A stretch of 64,000 bases of DNA from Lamellibrachia columna (taxonomy: Eukaryota; Annelida; Polychaeta; Sabellida; Siboglinidae), in NCBI GenBank assembly GCA_963662155.1, contig OY759265.1, forward strand, positions 14,295,761 to 14,359,760, read 5' to 3'. Under the pieces are notes generated by a model. That model was given only the letters and a program-made list of their open reading frames with translations. It did not search any database and was not told the DNA's origin. Of this stretch, positions 49,027 to 62,770 are shown piece after piece (within the stretch, counting starts at the first letter, position 1; every line of letters begins with the position of its first letter). Made by a program: the position numbers and the translations under genes.

Positions 49027-51769
49027 ATTTTAAAGGAACTGAGATGTCCAGTGTAGCATTATCTTGTTAATAAATATCGGAATAATTTATTTTTAATTTT
49101 ACATTTTCTCTGTAGCAATTTAACTAAGGAATTGGTACTTTTCAAGAAAATACATTTTATATTGTTTTTCATATTGTTGACACAAAATAATGCATCTTAG
49201 TGTTTGTTCAGCAACATTTGATTCCCGCCCCACTTGCAATTTCCAACGAAACATTGGGTCCAACCGACAGTCCAACATTGTCTTCACTACTCTCATGTTC
49301 AGCCTGGCGTATCTTGCTAATGCTTTGCAACTGTACGCAACCACCGCTTCACAGTTTTTAGCATTCCACTGGCACCTTTCTAAATCTGAATCTTCTCAAT
49401 TCCCCTGTGGCAGGACGACTTCACCCCTACAGTTCACCCCATTCATCCGAGGTACAAGACGGTGGTGTCTCGGAACACTTACTTTGACTGTTCTAGTATA
49501 AATGTTTCAACTGACATTTATAACGTTCCCAGTACCTTATCAGATTTCAAAATAACTTGCATTGCCTTTTTGACAAGTGTGGCCATCTATCTGAGAATTT
49601 GTTTATGTTTGGAATTCAGCACTGTCCTTGTGTTGGAGACCCACACCTTCCAACTTGTCGACCAAACTCATCGCCAGGTAAAATATGCTAGTACTCTTCT
49701 ACATGTTGATAATTTTGCACGAAAGTGATTGCAAATTAACTACTACTTATGGAAATTAACTACTACTTAACCATCTAACAACTATAATGAAAACATATCG
49801 CTGTCCGCTGTTACCTTACCTGTGAATTAACAACAGGGCCTGCAGTTGACAACTGCAAGTGAATCCTCATTGAACACGTTTGAGTTCCTGGTCTGCAGTC
49901 TTCGCTACTTTGCCATCATCCCATCCATCTACCCGCTTGAAACTGTCAGTGTCAACGGCTACTTGAGCCGTCTATATTGTCTAAACGATACTCTTAGACT
50001 AGCTGTGTCAACGCGCAGTTGACACGACACAAACACTGACATTACTTTCAACATCTTGAAGCAAGCTTTGTGCTAGGTCGATTTCGAGATCGCTCTGCTG
50101 TCCATCAGCCATGCTATGTTTTATGTTGCCACTAAGTAGATTTATTAAACTGAACAATGGTTACTGAATAATCGATTAAACATAAATTTTATATTATAAT
50201 AATAGTCCCTGAAGTAGTCAATGTCAACACTATAACGTTTGGGCCTGCGTGCATTGCACATGTCCACATTCTCAACACGTCATTTTGTGTTCAAGCATAT
50301 AATTTAAACAATGCACTGTGACAGTTATGTAGCCATACTCAAAACTGGCAATTAATCACACCGTAGTCGGTGAATTTTCCCTTTCTGCACCCTTTCCATA
50401 ATTGACACTGCCAGTTGGCAGACACTACCATCTTTTATCGTAATCTTGTGGTATACTTTTTATGGAAATCCGCATCCAAGTTGTATGTTTCCTTTACCAT
50501 GACGCTCTATTTGATGTCAGACCACAGTGCAACATTGCATTGGTGGCCATGCTAACGTTTTATCTGACTATAAGAAAATTGGAACATCAACAATTGAAAA
50601 TCACTCACAGCAACTGCCATACCTCCAACTCTTTTTAAACGTACGATGCCCGTTAATGTTCACAAAAATATCCATGTATTCATGGATATATTCTCTCAAA
50701 CAAATGCATTTTCACAGCCAATAACTTCTACAAACAAACCTGTGAACATGCCTGCTCAATTGCACTTTTGTCACAGCATATACATATATAAATATCACAT
50801 ATCACAATTTATTGTGCCCTACGTTCATGTGAAACAATATATTTAATAGGAAGGTCAACTGTGGTCTAACCTCTCTACCTACTGGCAAGATGTGATGACC
50901 AGCTGCTACCTCGGTCAGCTGGGTCTCTGCTTGGTTGTTGTCACTGGACCATGACGAAGTAGTCGAGCTGGTTGTACCAGTTTTCGAATTCTGGTCTCTC
51001 TGTGGTACACACACCTTTGCCAGCATTTCATGCAATATGTATTGGCAGGTCATCAACACTGGAAAAGAGCCACCACATTTAAAATAATAAAATATAAAGA
51101 AATCAAAATCTCATGATCACCATTATTTTTATCAACAGAAAGTGTGTAGACATTAACCTGTTTAGGGTTAACCATGGATGAACAGTGGAGATATAATGTT
51201 GAACAAACTCAAATAAATCCAAAATATCAGCTTAAACAATTTGTGTTTTCAACGCCTGTATAGAAGAATAATCGGAAAATGAATTGAATAGCGTATCACC
51301 TATTCTGATGCCTGCGTTACAATCTCTCAAGTTCAGTCAAAGTTGTTTAATAAAGATGTTAAAGGGATACAGGGAGAGTATGCTGCCTTGCCGATCGAGT
51401 AACACAACAGATTCACTGCGATATCCTGCACCAAGTTTTCAAGTAGTCCTTGGTGAAAATACACTATCCCTCTCCAGAAAGGACACAATGTTGAATGTGC
51501 AGACCAAATCCAGCAAGTTATTTGTCATAGAGCACTCACCGGCCTATCCTTGGAAGGACAGCGGATACCACAATCAGCGTCTGGTTATCATATGCAGCGG
51601 GCATTCATTCGGCAAGGTTCACATATTCATCGACAACGCTGTCCCATGGCTATACCAACCTGTCCCTGTCCTCAAGCAAATAGTTGGCCAAACTATTCGT
51701 GCCGATATGGAGAACCTCAGCATGAGGGTTGATCCTGATCCGACCAGCTGTGGACACTTCATCATCTGA
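49027..51769. other. Host intergenic sequence with weak ORFs
   Basis: AT-rich sequence. The longest frame (51284-51769, plus, 161 codons) starts with TTG. It contains a pattern such as VGQTIRADMENLSMRVDPDP that I cannot assign. A minus-strand frame at 50802-51059 is Ser/Thr-rich. Neither is convincing as a gene. Confidence 0.3.
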
Positions 51770-51775
51770 GATCTA

Positions 51776-54765
51776 TTTTTGACTTGACCTTGGAATGTAT
51801 TTTCAGTATGTGAAGAAATAACATTTTAAAACTGCTGTGAGAGATTCTATGTTTAATTTATTTTATAACACATTCCAAGGGTGCAGCAACAATCACGTAA
51901 TTTCATGATCGGTGATGAGCACAAATCGATGCAAGTGTCTGTGCTGGTGCACTGTAGAAATGGTAATAATTTCATGACAGGTAATGTGTACAAATCCAGT
52001 AGAAATATTCGTAATTTCATGAGCCGTAATGTGTGTACCAATCCATGAAAGCTTCTGTGCTGATGCACTGTAGAAATGTTCATAATTTCATGAAAGGTAA
52101 TGTCCAGAAATCTATGTAACAATATGGAGTAATAATCCACCATGCTCAAATGCCAGTTGAAACCACTATTCTGTTTTTCTGCGATCGCTGCTTTCCTTAG
52201 CATAAGGTTTCTGCCATGTCAATTCCAGGTTTTCCTGCTTGTGGAGTCATTCTGTTTGGACCATACATTCTATAGCATCATTCTTGGAATCTTTCCTTGC
52301 TTGTTCTGCACGCTTACATTTTAATCTACGGCCAGTCACATGCATCCATTGACGTGTTTTGTTAACACTGAACATTACTTTGGATTGTGTGGCTTGGTTT
52401 GACATTTGGAGCGCGGTGGATGACTTGATGAGCAACAGCAAAGTTTCTTTCGCTACTGATGTTGGTCGCACTACAAGACCTGGCCTGATGCCGTAAGGCC
52501 TCGCTTGGGTCCCAGAAGCGGCCCCCAGGAAGCTGATCCTTGAATTGTCGCTCAATGATGATCAGACAAGCCTGACAGCAGGCCTGCAGCAAAGTGACTG
52601 TTTTGCCATTGAAGGATGTTGGCTTTACAAGACAGTCAATGACAGCATCATTCTTGATGGGCACATCACCAAAGACTGATGGTGGGTTGGGTCCGAGCAG
52701 TTGGTCAGTATCCTGTGCCCATGACTGAAGCTTCTCTTGGGCCTTAGCATAATACTTATTCAGCTCAAAGATGTTTCTGTCTTGGCCAACCAAACGCATC
52801 CAGGGCCCAGTCACAGGCCAATGTTCAGAAAATAGATATGGAACCGACTGCCTTTCATTCGATGGTATACTACAGATCTGTTTACTGTTTCCCCAGTTAT
52901 TGTTCCACATTTGGTTTTCAAATATTGCGCTAATGGTTGACGACAATCAAACTGCGGGTCATGAAACAGCTTAGCTGTGCAACGTATGGTAGCCTTGGTG
53001 TTGGTTCCTCCGCGATGTTTGAAAGGATAATTACCTTTCTTGATTACATCATTTATGTTGTTGGTGGCCTCAAATGACATGACAACTTTTTTTCGCATTC
53101 AATTGCCGTTCTGTCAAGTGGGTGCATTGAGCAACGAAGACTATTAAGCTCTTTCTCAAAACTCTCTCCCAGTTTTCGATCAACTGCACCGTTGATTTTA
53201 AATGAACACTGGAAGATATTTGGGGAACTGATTTTTCAACAGAACTAAGGCAGTCAGTGATTGTGTAGTGATATTCATCTGCAGCGCCACCCCCCTGCTG
53301 TCTGAGGCCTATCAATAGGGTTTTGCTTTCTGTGACAATTTCTGTTTCTACAAGGTGACCAACTGATTTTGGCATATTTCAAGGCATCCTGATTTAAAGT
53401 AGCTTCATTCTGCCAATATCTAACTTCTTCATTTAAATTAGACAGTTCTTTGGCCATTTCGAGCATATTTTTTATACCGTTTTGTATTCTAAATGGGACG
53501 TTTTATGTTTGATCTTTCAATCCGTTTTAGTTTTGCCCTCCTGAACACGTCGTGCAGGTTTTTGTTTCGCTTTTTTAGTTTGGGCAATGTTTTTGATTCT
53601 GCTTTAAGCGCACGGTACTTACTACCCCATGTCACCACTGATTCCTGTTTGCCATTTAGCTTTAAGGGCATGGTACTTACTACACCATGTCACCACTGAT
53701 TCCTGTTTGCGATTTAGCATCTGATTTATCCGTTTTCTGGTACACAGTTTCATTTCGTTCCTCAATTTTCGATTGCTTCTCACACGTTCTTCAATTTGTT
53801 TTTGGGCAATAACTAGCCTGTTGTTAAGCTTCCTGTTTTCCTCTTTCAACATGGAACAGGCTGAACATATTGAAAACAAGTTCAACCTGCCTGTGAGGAC
53901 CTTGTTTTATAACATCTATCTTGTCCATAAGTCTCTTGTTTTCCAACATAAGATTTTCTACTGTAATTGTCTCAACCTGATCAACAAACTTTTCAGATGT
54001 TGGCACCTTTGTTCCGTCTATCTGTTTATTCAGTCTCTTTCGTTCAAGCTGAAGTGGCAATTTCCACTGTCTTGCCATGTACTAAATAATTCCAGCAGGG
54101 CTCCTCCTAGCTCTGTCATGGTGCTCACTAACTCCACCAAAATATCTGCAAATGCACATGTAATTCCAAGAATTTGGATATGCTCCATAAATTGATACAA
54201 CTGCCAGCTTGACATATATCCATGAAATATTGCATGTACATTTGTTCCACTTAATTTGATTGAAGATCTCGTAGGCAACACCATTGGTCAGGTTTTCAGA
54301 TGTAACATTCATAAGTGTTGATACAAACTCATCCGTAGTTGTGAATTTAACCACTTGCAAATCACATGCGGGTGTAGAACTTACAAAAGCAGTTGTGCTA
54401 AGGCTAGGTTTAGAACTAACATTTGTACTAATGGTGTACACAATGAAACTACCACTGCTTAAATTAAATGTGGAATTGTGTCTGAATAAGTATTTGTCTG
54501 TGAATATGTAAGAAGTTTGTGTGATACTGCGATGCGGTTACAATTATTAAATTATTTTCAAATATAGTAAAATTACTTTCTTTCCAAAACATTTTACAAC
54601 AATATATATGTAATGATGTCAACAGTCATAAAAACTTAATCACAGCTATATTTAAAATATATTGATGATAAATCTTGCTCAACAAAATTCAACCACGAAA
54701 TGACAATTACTTTCAAAAGTATTTCAACAGTATAAAATTCAATTAAGTAATTATATACAACAATA
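51776..54765 (-). mobile_element. Transposon-like unit with decayed coiled-coil ORF (full-length form)
   Basis: The left end (from about 51790) and the right end (about 54310-54765) of this unit both recur at 59300-59700 and 59890-60352. Those copies lack the coding middle. The left end contains a minisatellite based on GTGCACTGTAGAAATGTTC and AATTTCATGA. No clear terminal inverted repeat or target duplication is visible, so the class is unknown. The presence of a coding and a deleted copy is typical of an autonomous/non-autonomous pair. Confidence 0.5.
52247..54441 (-). pseudogene. Decayed coiled-coil ORF of the transposon-like unit
   Basis: Several minus-strand frames follow in order: 54082-54441, 54078-53824, 53885-53622, 53671-53489, 53466-53275, 53375-53070, 53098-52811, and 52946-52362 then 52555-52247. 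Together they suggest one broken gene of some 700 codons. The N-terminal part has coiled-coil segments (ENLMLENKRLMDKI; EENRKLNNRLVIAQKQI). The C-terminal part has PGGRFWDPSEALRHQARSCS and TNISSERNFAVAHQVIH, then SVNKTRQWM in another frame. Similar blocks occur in repetitive invertebrate ORFs, but I cannot name the family. A tandem duplication of about 60 bp with CATGTCACCACTGATTCCTG lies at 53615-53715. Confidence 0.45.
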
Positions 54766-56712
54766 TCAGAAGATAACTTATGTCTACCGATTGCGATGCG
54801 TCGAAGGGTCTTTAAATATACGTTCACGCGAAGCCACTGACCGTAGCTTCCGAACGACAACACATAAATTAGCGCGCGGGTCATGTTGTTTTCTCAAAAA
54901 CAGCAGCTGTGCACTGCAATAATATGCACATCATTTTAAAGCTAAGTAATTATTGTACTGTGCTTTTTTATTCCTATAAAATTCTTCTTTTTATTATATG
55001 TACTTTTTAACAAGTATTCGCAAAACAAAACTTACCCTTCGTACAGTCACAAAAGCGTCGGAATGAAAACATTCCCGCGCCTATAATGTAAAGAAGACAT
55101 TCATTGGTCGATATGAAGGTAAACAAACTCGGCCATGTCATTTGCATACTGAGTATTTTGGCTTTTCCCGCGACCATGTGACGCGAGCATCACGCCTTCG
55201 TACCAAATATGGGATACAAAACGACGCTATTTTTGTCGACAACAAAAGTGACGCCATCTAGCGGAACTTGATATACCTAACACAGTCACTAGTTCCGTGG
55301 CAACTTAGGGATAAGTATATAGCCCGCACTTGTTAGCACAAATACGGGGGTCAGTGTTATACCTATAGTCCACTATGGGCGTAACAAATCGTTAATATAC
55401 GAGGCAAGCCAGTAGAAGATAGTCCAACTTACATTACATTACTCACCACCAAAGCGTCGCGTTGCTGTTTCTGATTTCTTTATTTTTGATCTGGTCTCAT
55501 GCAAGGGCGCTCTTTTACAGGTACCCTCACGACAGGGCCGTCGCCGTGGAGGAATTAAATATTCCGGCACTGTTGTCGGTATAACAACTATGACAGTTCT
55601 TGAACTCATTGTTTATTGCATGATGACAAGCGATAGAATGACCAGAGGTCGCTTTGGAAGTCACGTGATACAATGAAGCGACCATTCCCATGACGTGTGA
55701 CATAGGTATAATTCATGAGTCTACCAATGAAAAACGACAACTGAAACGAAAGCTGATGTCATCATTTGAATTCCAGATGTATCTGTGTTGCTACATTGTT
55801 TCAACTGTGTGTAAAGATCATTTTGTGAATTTGATATGGAATGTTACAAGTGATCAGTAAAAAACGAGAGGAATGTTACAAGTGATCAGTTAAAAACACG
55901 AGGTCGGTCAATGCGATGGCCTTTTGTAACTTTATGGAAATTTCCATTAGTTCTCCAAAACAGTGGCCACGTTACTGCGCATGTGCAAAGAGAAGTGGCA
56001 CCGGGCACCACATTCTTTTGCTATTGGGCTATGCCATACACATTCACTGCATTTTTTTTCTATGGGGGCTGTTTTATAAAATACTATGCCTTAGAAGATG
56101 CTGCTTCCTGAAGCTCGTGGTTGTGCATGCGCAACCAGAAGTGGTTCAAAATTGGTACATACTTAGCGAAAAGAAATACATATATTGGTAAGCGCAACGA
56201 AATACATGTAGAAGCGGTACATATGTAGCGCGTATGCGTTTCTGCATGGTTTTATACCCGGTTAAATCCAACAAAATTAAAGACAAGGTCAAATAGGCCG
56301 ACACTTACATAAACAGCCACTAACATTTATTTTACAAATTTTAGTAATTTCACACGCTAATATACACTACTGCAAGAATTAAGGAAGTCACGTTACCGAG
56401 CACGTGAAACTGGAAGTGAATTTACTAAATTTAGGTCTAATGGTAGCAATTTCGTCTAATAATAAAATCTTTATTTTCGCACATTAAAAATAGCAATTAT
56501 ACATTCTTTAAAATACAGTAATGTCCGTAATAATACAGTTGACATCATCATCGTCTAAAATATTGCATGTCTTAAAATCATTTATGATGTCTAACACATC
56601 AAATTTGATATTGTTACGTTAGACAAACCAGCCTGCCACACACGGCCAATATCCTACACAGACACATCATTATCCGATAACAATGCTATAACATCACTGT
56701 GTGTAAGCGGAG
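54766..56712. other. Host intergenic sequence
   Basis: No gene seen. A GC-richer segment at about 55030-55330 could be a promoter region. A 25-30 base tandem duplication around GAGGAATGTTACAAGTGATC lies at about 55865-55895. The plus-strand frames at 55911-56191 lack recognisable motifs. Confidence 0.35.
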
Positions 56713-58459
56713 CTAGCCCCCACAACTTCCTAAGCACTTTTTGCCATGCAGTGCAAATAGTGCCCACACTCTTACTCTGAAAATCCCATAGTGGGGCTCC
56801 ATAATAGGAGCAGCAATATTGTTTAAATAAATAGCATTTATATCCTTTTTAATATGACCAAAATCGGCCATGAACATATACCCTCTCCAGAATTTGGCAG
56901 TGGCATCGGCAACTAAACTATCCTTATTAACAACGGATATATGATGGACCAGATGTACAGCATCTTGGGTCCTATACAACTCGGTGTCATTAAAAAACAC
57001 AGTTCTGTTGTCGGGTTTACAATTACGACTTCTAAAAATCAAATTTCTACTCTTAGTACCGTTAAAATTTACACAGTATTCGTGTGCATATTTTCCGCAT
57101 ATATCGATTAAAACCTTGAGTCCAGATGTTGTGGGTGTTAGCAAAGTGAGATCATCTGCGTATCCGAATCAACCCATATATAATGGTTGCCCATATGGCA
57201 TTCTACGCCACTCTTTTCTAACTGTTCAAACAATCCATCCATGTATATGGAGAAGAGAATAGGAGAAATGATTGCTCCCTGTTTGACTCCGTTACATGCG
57301 GTAAACTGGGATGACATACTAGAGCCCCATCTTGACGCTTTTGTTTAGTATACATATACAGCAGCAATCTTGATACCAGGGGTGATACGTTTTAGAAGTA
57401 CTCTCTTACAATAATTTATCCTGTTGAATGCTTTGCTGGCATCAAACATGATTGCATACACATTACTGCCATTTGCATTATAATAACTGATTGTCTCCAT
57501 CATAACATATGTGCAGTGAGTAGTGGACATGTTGTGTTTAAAACCAAATTGCAAATGCAATGTTGCAACAGCATTTTGTTCCTTAGATAGTATAACAACA
57601 TCAAACAGTTTGGCAACAATGCTGCCAAGAGTAATTAATAGCTCTAAAATTGTTGCAAGAGCATTTTGTTCCGTGTCTCTTACCTTTTGGTATGTGAACC
57701 ATAGTTCCCACTAACATTGAGTCGGGGCTAAAACAATGAACCAACATACTGTTAAAAATTAATGCTAACAGCACAAAGAGTATTTTCGGACCATGTATGA
57801 TATGATTACAATTGAGACCCTCTTCACCATCCCACTTACCCAGCTTTAGTCGCTGGACACCTGCTAAACGCAGCATTTTCTTTAATCTGCTTGTTAATCT
57901 CCGTATTTATAACATTCGTCTCATCAACATCATATGACACAGTGTTGTTGAGGTGATTATATTTGTCAGATAAAAAGTTGTGCTATTTGTTCATCACCTA
58001 CCACACCATCGATACTTGAAGGCAAGAATTTATTTCTGCCCTTTGTCCTGCACATCTCAGACCACAAGTCCCGGTTTCTATTTTCGCTAATGGCTTCAGC
58101 CATCTTAGTACGTATTCTATCATCCTTTCTCATAATATGTCTAACAGCCCTATGATACCGAGCTCTTGTTATACGTCTCATTACTGTAATGTCACCCTGG
58201 TGAGGCTTTCCCACAGCTCGCCACTGTTGGTGCCAGAATATAGCCTCCTGCTCAGGTGTCCAACTTCTTTAGGCCACCCAGGAAGTTTCATTCTACCACC
58301 ACCTGAATTAAGGTTGTTTTTAGGACAGGTGGTAGGTATACATTCTGACGATTCTATACACATATTTAGTATGTCATTGTATACTCTAGATAATTCGTTA
58401 TCGTGTTTTTGACACATTACTTTCTTCAACAGCAAAGCCTCTTTGTCGTATTGTAACAT
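56713..58459 (-). pseudogene. Non-LTR retrotransposon (LINE) reverse transcriptase remnant
   Basis: Successive minus-strand frames carry reverse transcriptase blocks in the right order. The first is a pre-RT region (58181-58459, KLPGWPKEVGHL; 57966-58214, RITRARYHRAVR). Next come HIIHGPKILFVLLALIFNSM with MVHIPKGKR (57601-57876) and LQFGFKHNMSTTHCTY with IMFDASKAFNRINY (57345-57560). The YADDL catalytic box is just upstream of LTPTTSGLKVLIDICGKYA (about 57140-57175), followed by the thumb region. Stops and frameshifts separate them. The arrangement resembles CR1/Jockey-group elements, but I cannot fix the clade. Endonuclease domain and 3' tail are not seen. Confidence 0.75.
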
Positions 58460-59296
58460 GGAGAGTTTATACTTAAGATCACTACTGTAGGTATATCAAA
58501 AACAAATTCAAATCGATCAGATGATCATTTAATTGGTTCCACAGGATACAGTGTCCTAAGAAGTTTATAACACTTTGGGAATTTTTTTGATATCTTCATT
58601 ATTTACGAAGTTATTCCACATTTTGATCTAAAAAAATTAACATTGATGTCTATTCAATTTGGTTCCATTTCTTGTGACCCGAATGCTGAGGACTGCATTT
58701 TAGTGATATGAAAATAGCAATAGTTTTTGATGTATTGAACATATTGACGTGAAATAAAAAGTTATGTGACCCATAAACAAATGTTCATAATATTTGACCT
58801 TGACATGACCTAATTAGTTGACCTACATTTGATTTGACATAAATGGGCTTACTAAACTGTTAGAGGTTGGAAATTGTCAATGTATCAACTTCAGTGTTAT
58901 GTAACCTGGTAAATACATATTTTATTTACCTAATTAATTGACCTACCTTTCACACTTGACCTATTTATAGGGAGTAAAAGCATGATATGGCAGAAATTCA
59001 TTTGTAAATGGATCTATTAAACTTGTGATGATGAAAATGTTCAATATATCTATCACAGTAGCATGTAACCTGGTGGATCCCTATTTTTATGACCTAATTA
59101 AATGATCTACATGTCACATTTGACCTATTTACAGTATTAATGTTGCCATTGTTAAATAAGTTTGCAAATTTGTTGGGGTTAAAATGAATCACTACATCAG
59201 CTTAAATATTATGTGACACTCCTTGCTAATGTTGTAATTAATAGGGAAATGGGAATGATAATTGTCAAATAATTACTTTAATGCTGTGACCTTTTA
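58460..59296. other. Host intergenic sequence rich in TGACCT motifs
   Basis: No gene. A degenerate pattern of TGACCTA, ATTAATTGACCTAC and ATTTGACCTATTTA recurs about every 60-130 bases between 58790 and 59130, interleaved with ATGTAACCTGGT. It looks like an old, diverged tandem repeat. Confidence 0.4.
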
Positions 59297-60352
59297 ATTA
59301 TCTATTTTTGACATGTGTTTTGAGTATGTGAAGAAATAACATTTTAAAACTGCTGTGAGAGATTCCATGTTTAATTTTATAACATATTCCAAGAGTGCAG
59401 CAACACTCATAGTTTCATAAAAAGGCAATGTCCAAAAGTCTCTCTATGAAGGTGCACTGTAGAAATATTCGTAATTTTATGAGCGGTAATGAGCACAATT
59501 TTCTGCAAGCATCTATGCTGGTGCACTGTAGAAATTTTCATAATTTCATGAAAAGTAATGTGTACATATCCAGTAGAAATGTTCGTAATTTCATGAGCCG
59601 TACTGTGTACAAATCCATGCAAGCGTCTGCTGGTGCACTGTAATAATGATCGTAACTTCTTGAGCCATAATGTGTACAAATCCATGCAAGCATCTCTCAT
59701 ACGACGCATGAAACTGTGCCCAAATATAGCCAACTTCAGCTTGGGAGCCTCCATACTGAAAATAAAATAAATATAATAGTAGATTTCTGCATATTCATCC
59801 AATTTATTCCCAGTAGAACTTTACCACACTGTTCTTAGTGCACACAACATCGACATTACTTCACTGTTGCGATTCACGACAGAAACCACGTGTTGATACA
59901 AACTCATCCCTAGTTGTGAATGTAATCCCTTGCAAATCACATGCCGGTGTAGAACTTACAGAAACAATTGTACTAAGGCTAGGTTTATAACTAACAGTTG
60001 TACCAAGGTTAGACATGGTGTACAGAATAAAACTACCAGCTTAAATTAAATGTGGAATTGTGTCAGAACAAGTACTTGTCTGTGAATATGCAAGAAGTTT
60101 GTGTGATACTGCGATGCGGTTACAATTATTAATTAAATTATTTTCAAATAAAGTTCAATTACTTACTTTCCAAAACATTTTGCAACAATGTCAATGTAAT
60201 TATGTTAACAATCATAAAAATTTAATCACAGCTATATTTGAAATATATTGATGGTAAATCTTGCTAAAAACAATTCAACCACAAAATGACAATTACTTCC
60301 AAAAGTATTTCAACAGTATAAAATTCAATTAAATAATTATATAGAACAATAG
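59297..60352 (-). mobile_element. Internally deleted copy of the transposon-like unit
   Basis: 59300-59700 matches about 51790-52120, including GTGAAGAAATAACATTTTAA and the GTGCACTGTAGAAAT minisatellite. 59890-60352 matches about 54310-54765. The coding middle (about 2.1 kb) is absent, and about 190 bases of unrelated sequence lie at the junction. It cannot encode a protein. Confidence 0.5.
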
Positions 60353-60808
60353 GGCCATTCGACTGGCCATTTTTGTGAAGTAAATTTCCACTTGCGCAAT
60401 AACCTAGTTTATGGGAAAAAAATCTTAACGCAGCGTGGCCACTAGAATGATTTCGTGCTTCACAGGTCAAGGATGGCGGTGCGACCAGAATATCATGTTT
60501 ATCAAACGTGTTTAGGTCTATTTATGTTCATAGATACCGATAGTGATGACAGCGAGGGAAATCAGGATGAATTACAAAACTCTGCAGCTGTGTTTTTGCT
60601 TTGTGGAAACGGCAGTTAGTGTCACTTCTTGTATTATCCTATTTATCGCCCATGTCAGGGGGGCATATGATATAAACAAATCAGACGAGTGCATTGATTG
60701 GGGTATGGGAGTGGGGGGTAACGGTTTACATGGTTTAGAAGTGGCGGTATGGAAACACAGAAAGGGGTTGCAGTAATGGAGGGTGAGGGGGATGACAGAC
60801 TTGCCTTT
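60353..60808. other. Host intergenic sequence
   Basis: No supported gene. A plus-strand frame at 60543-60776 (77 codons) has one hydrophobic segment (LQLCFCFVETAVSVTSCIIL) but no recognisable family. Confidence 0.3.
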
Positions 60809-61320
60809 GCACGGTGCTCCATCTGCTAAGTGAGAATCGAGTGATGCCCGGCTTTTGCGGTATGGATGCTATGGATTATCCCTGGTTTGACTGACCTGTT
60901 CTGGTTCAAATATATAAAATTCCTAGTTTTAACATATAACACTTGATTTTTTTCAATTTTAATGCAGAAATGCTATTGGGAGAGCGATTACCACGATTTC
61001 GCTTGTGTGCTTTACCTTAATTACAATAAACCAATGCTATGCTATGGGTGCATACACCAAAAATCATCCACAGTAAGCCAATGCTCCATTGTATATCGCA
61101 CAACTGCTGGTGGTCTAATTTGCGAGCGTGTTATTGTTGATGCATGATTATTTCTATAATTATTATATCTGCCGTTAAAGCTATCGTATAATTAGAACAT
61201 ATTTACCCTAAAATGTTGCACTTGAACCAACAATACGTCAGGCGAGCCTGGCATAAACCATCGCAGCCGCGCCAAATCCGGGCATCACTCGATTGTCACA
61301 TAACAGATGGAGCACCGTGC
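60809..61320. mobile_element. MITE-like element with about 46-bp TIRs
   Basis: The sequence from 60809 (GCACGGTGCTCCATCTGCTA) reappears in inverted orientation ending at 61320, with about five mismatches over 46 bases including AATCGAGTGATGCCCGG. The 512-bp interior has no gene. TTT flanks both ends and may be part of the target duplication. Such short elements are mobilised in trans. The superfamily is not evident. Confidence 0.6.
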
Positions 61321-62770
61321 TTTTGGGGCTTAATGTTCTGGGGAGTTTCTAAGACTACCCCCCCCCCCTTGAGTATCGTCTGGTGATACAATAAGTAAAT
61401 GTGTATAAAGATGTATATTAACTTAGTTTCATAGAGTTTAACATATTTTGTCACAATTAGACATTTGCCAATATCATGACGATTTTGTATGAACACTTTA
61501 TTAATGCAAAACGCTCAAAACAGCAACAGAAAAACATTGCAATAACTAGCAATATCACCAGCAAACACTGAAATTTAGAGTCAGAGATCAGAGGCTCTAC
61601 TACAAAGAAGGCAGTTCACCAACTGATGCCTTTTCTTCTGACATAATCTCTCATTTGGAGTAACTAACTACAAAGTTAGCATATATATATATATATATAG
61701 TACGGAACAAATAACAAAAATCATCACAACTGTCTTTAGCTTATTTGTCTGAACCCTCAACTTAATTACGATGTGATCATGTTCATTAAAATGATACTAT
61801 AAAATCAAAGCCACACCACTGTGACAATTAAAATGATTTTGCAGCTACAAAACAAGACCAATAAAACATACACAGTATTTGTCAGTAAATGCAAGTAATC
61901 GGGTCATACTGATAATTCTAGGCGCCCAACCCAGCCATGATGTGAACCTCCTGTCTATATGAAATCAGTACATCAGTTTTTTTTAGGATATTCAAGAATT
62001 CTCTCAGGAGATCGTCCCTTGCTTTTGCTCGTCTGTCCCTATTAACTTCTTGTTGTCGGTTATCCTCAATTCTCTGCTCTTCCATTTCTCAAAGCAGTTG
62101 TAGGGATTCCTCAGAAGAATTTGTGGACTGCCTGGCCCGCTTCTGCCGTTTTCTTTTAGCGTTCTTAATCTCTTACAAAACCAGTGAAGATTCTCCGTCT
62201 GACTCAGATGAAGTAATTGACCTTTCCCCTACTAGTTTCTCACTAGGCTTCAGTGCTGTTGTATCAGACTTTTCACTCCTGGGCACGGACCACAGTCTGA
62301 ATCCATCCGCCATTACATACATAAAGAGTCCCAAGGAAAAAATTCATTGTGCAGATAGGGTTTATTTGTGAGAGCAGAAATTGTGTGTATGAGTGAGTGG
62401 AAGTGATGTTTTTGTGCACAGTAGCATCTAAGCTTTGAAATGATGCCATTTGTCAGTAGGTATACCAGTTGCGTAATGACACAGTGGCTGTTAGGCAGGA
62501 TGTACTCATATTTGGGAAACCGGGGAATTTCATGGCAGAAATGCACGGGCCTCATGCTTTGAAGCAATTTGTGCGAAAAGGAGGTATGTCATTTTCACGA
62601 ATTTCGCACACCAGGTGTCTTAGTGGGTCTGTCATTTTCTGTGAATTTAAAAAAAAAATTGTAGGATAAATGTTCAATGTAGACGCAAGAACGTTATAAT
62701 GGTCGTCTATGGGAAAAGTGACTGTGGTCCGTGCCCAATATGAAATTTAGACTGGCTTGTTACCAAGGCA
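61321..62770. other. Host intergenic sequence
   Basis: No supported gene. A C(10) run lies at about 61360, and a TA microsatellite at about 61681-61700. The plus-strand frame 62123-62371 has an acidic SDSDE-like segment but no known domain and may be a broken exon. Confidence 0.35.
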
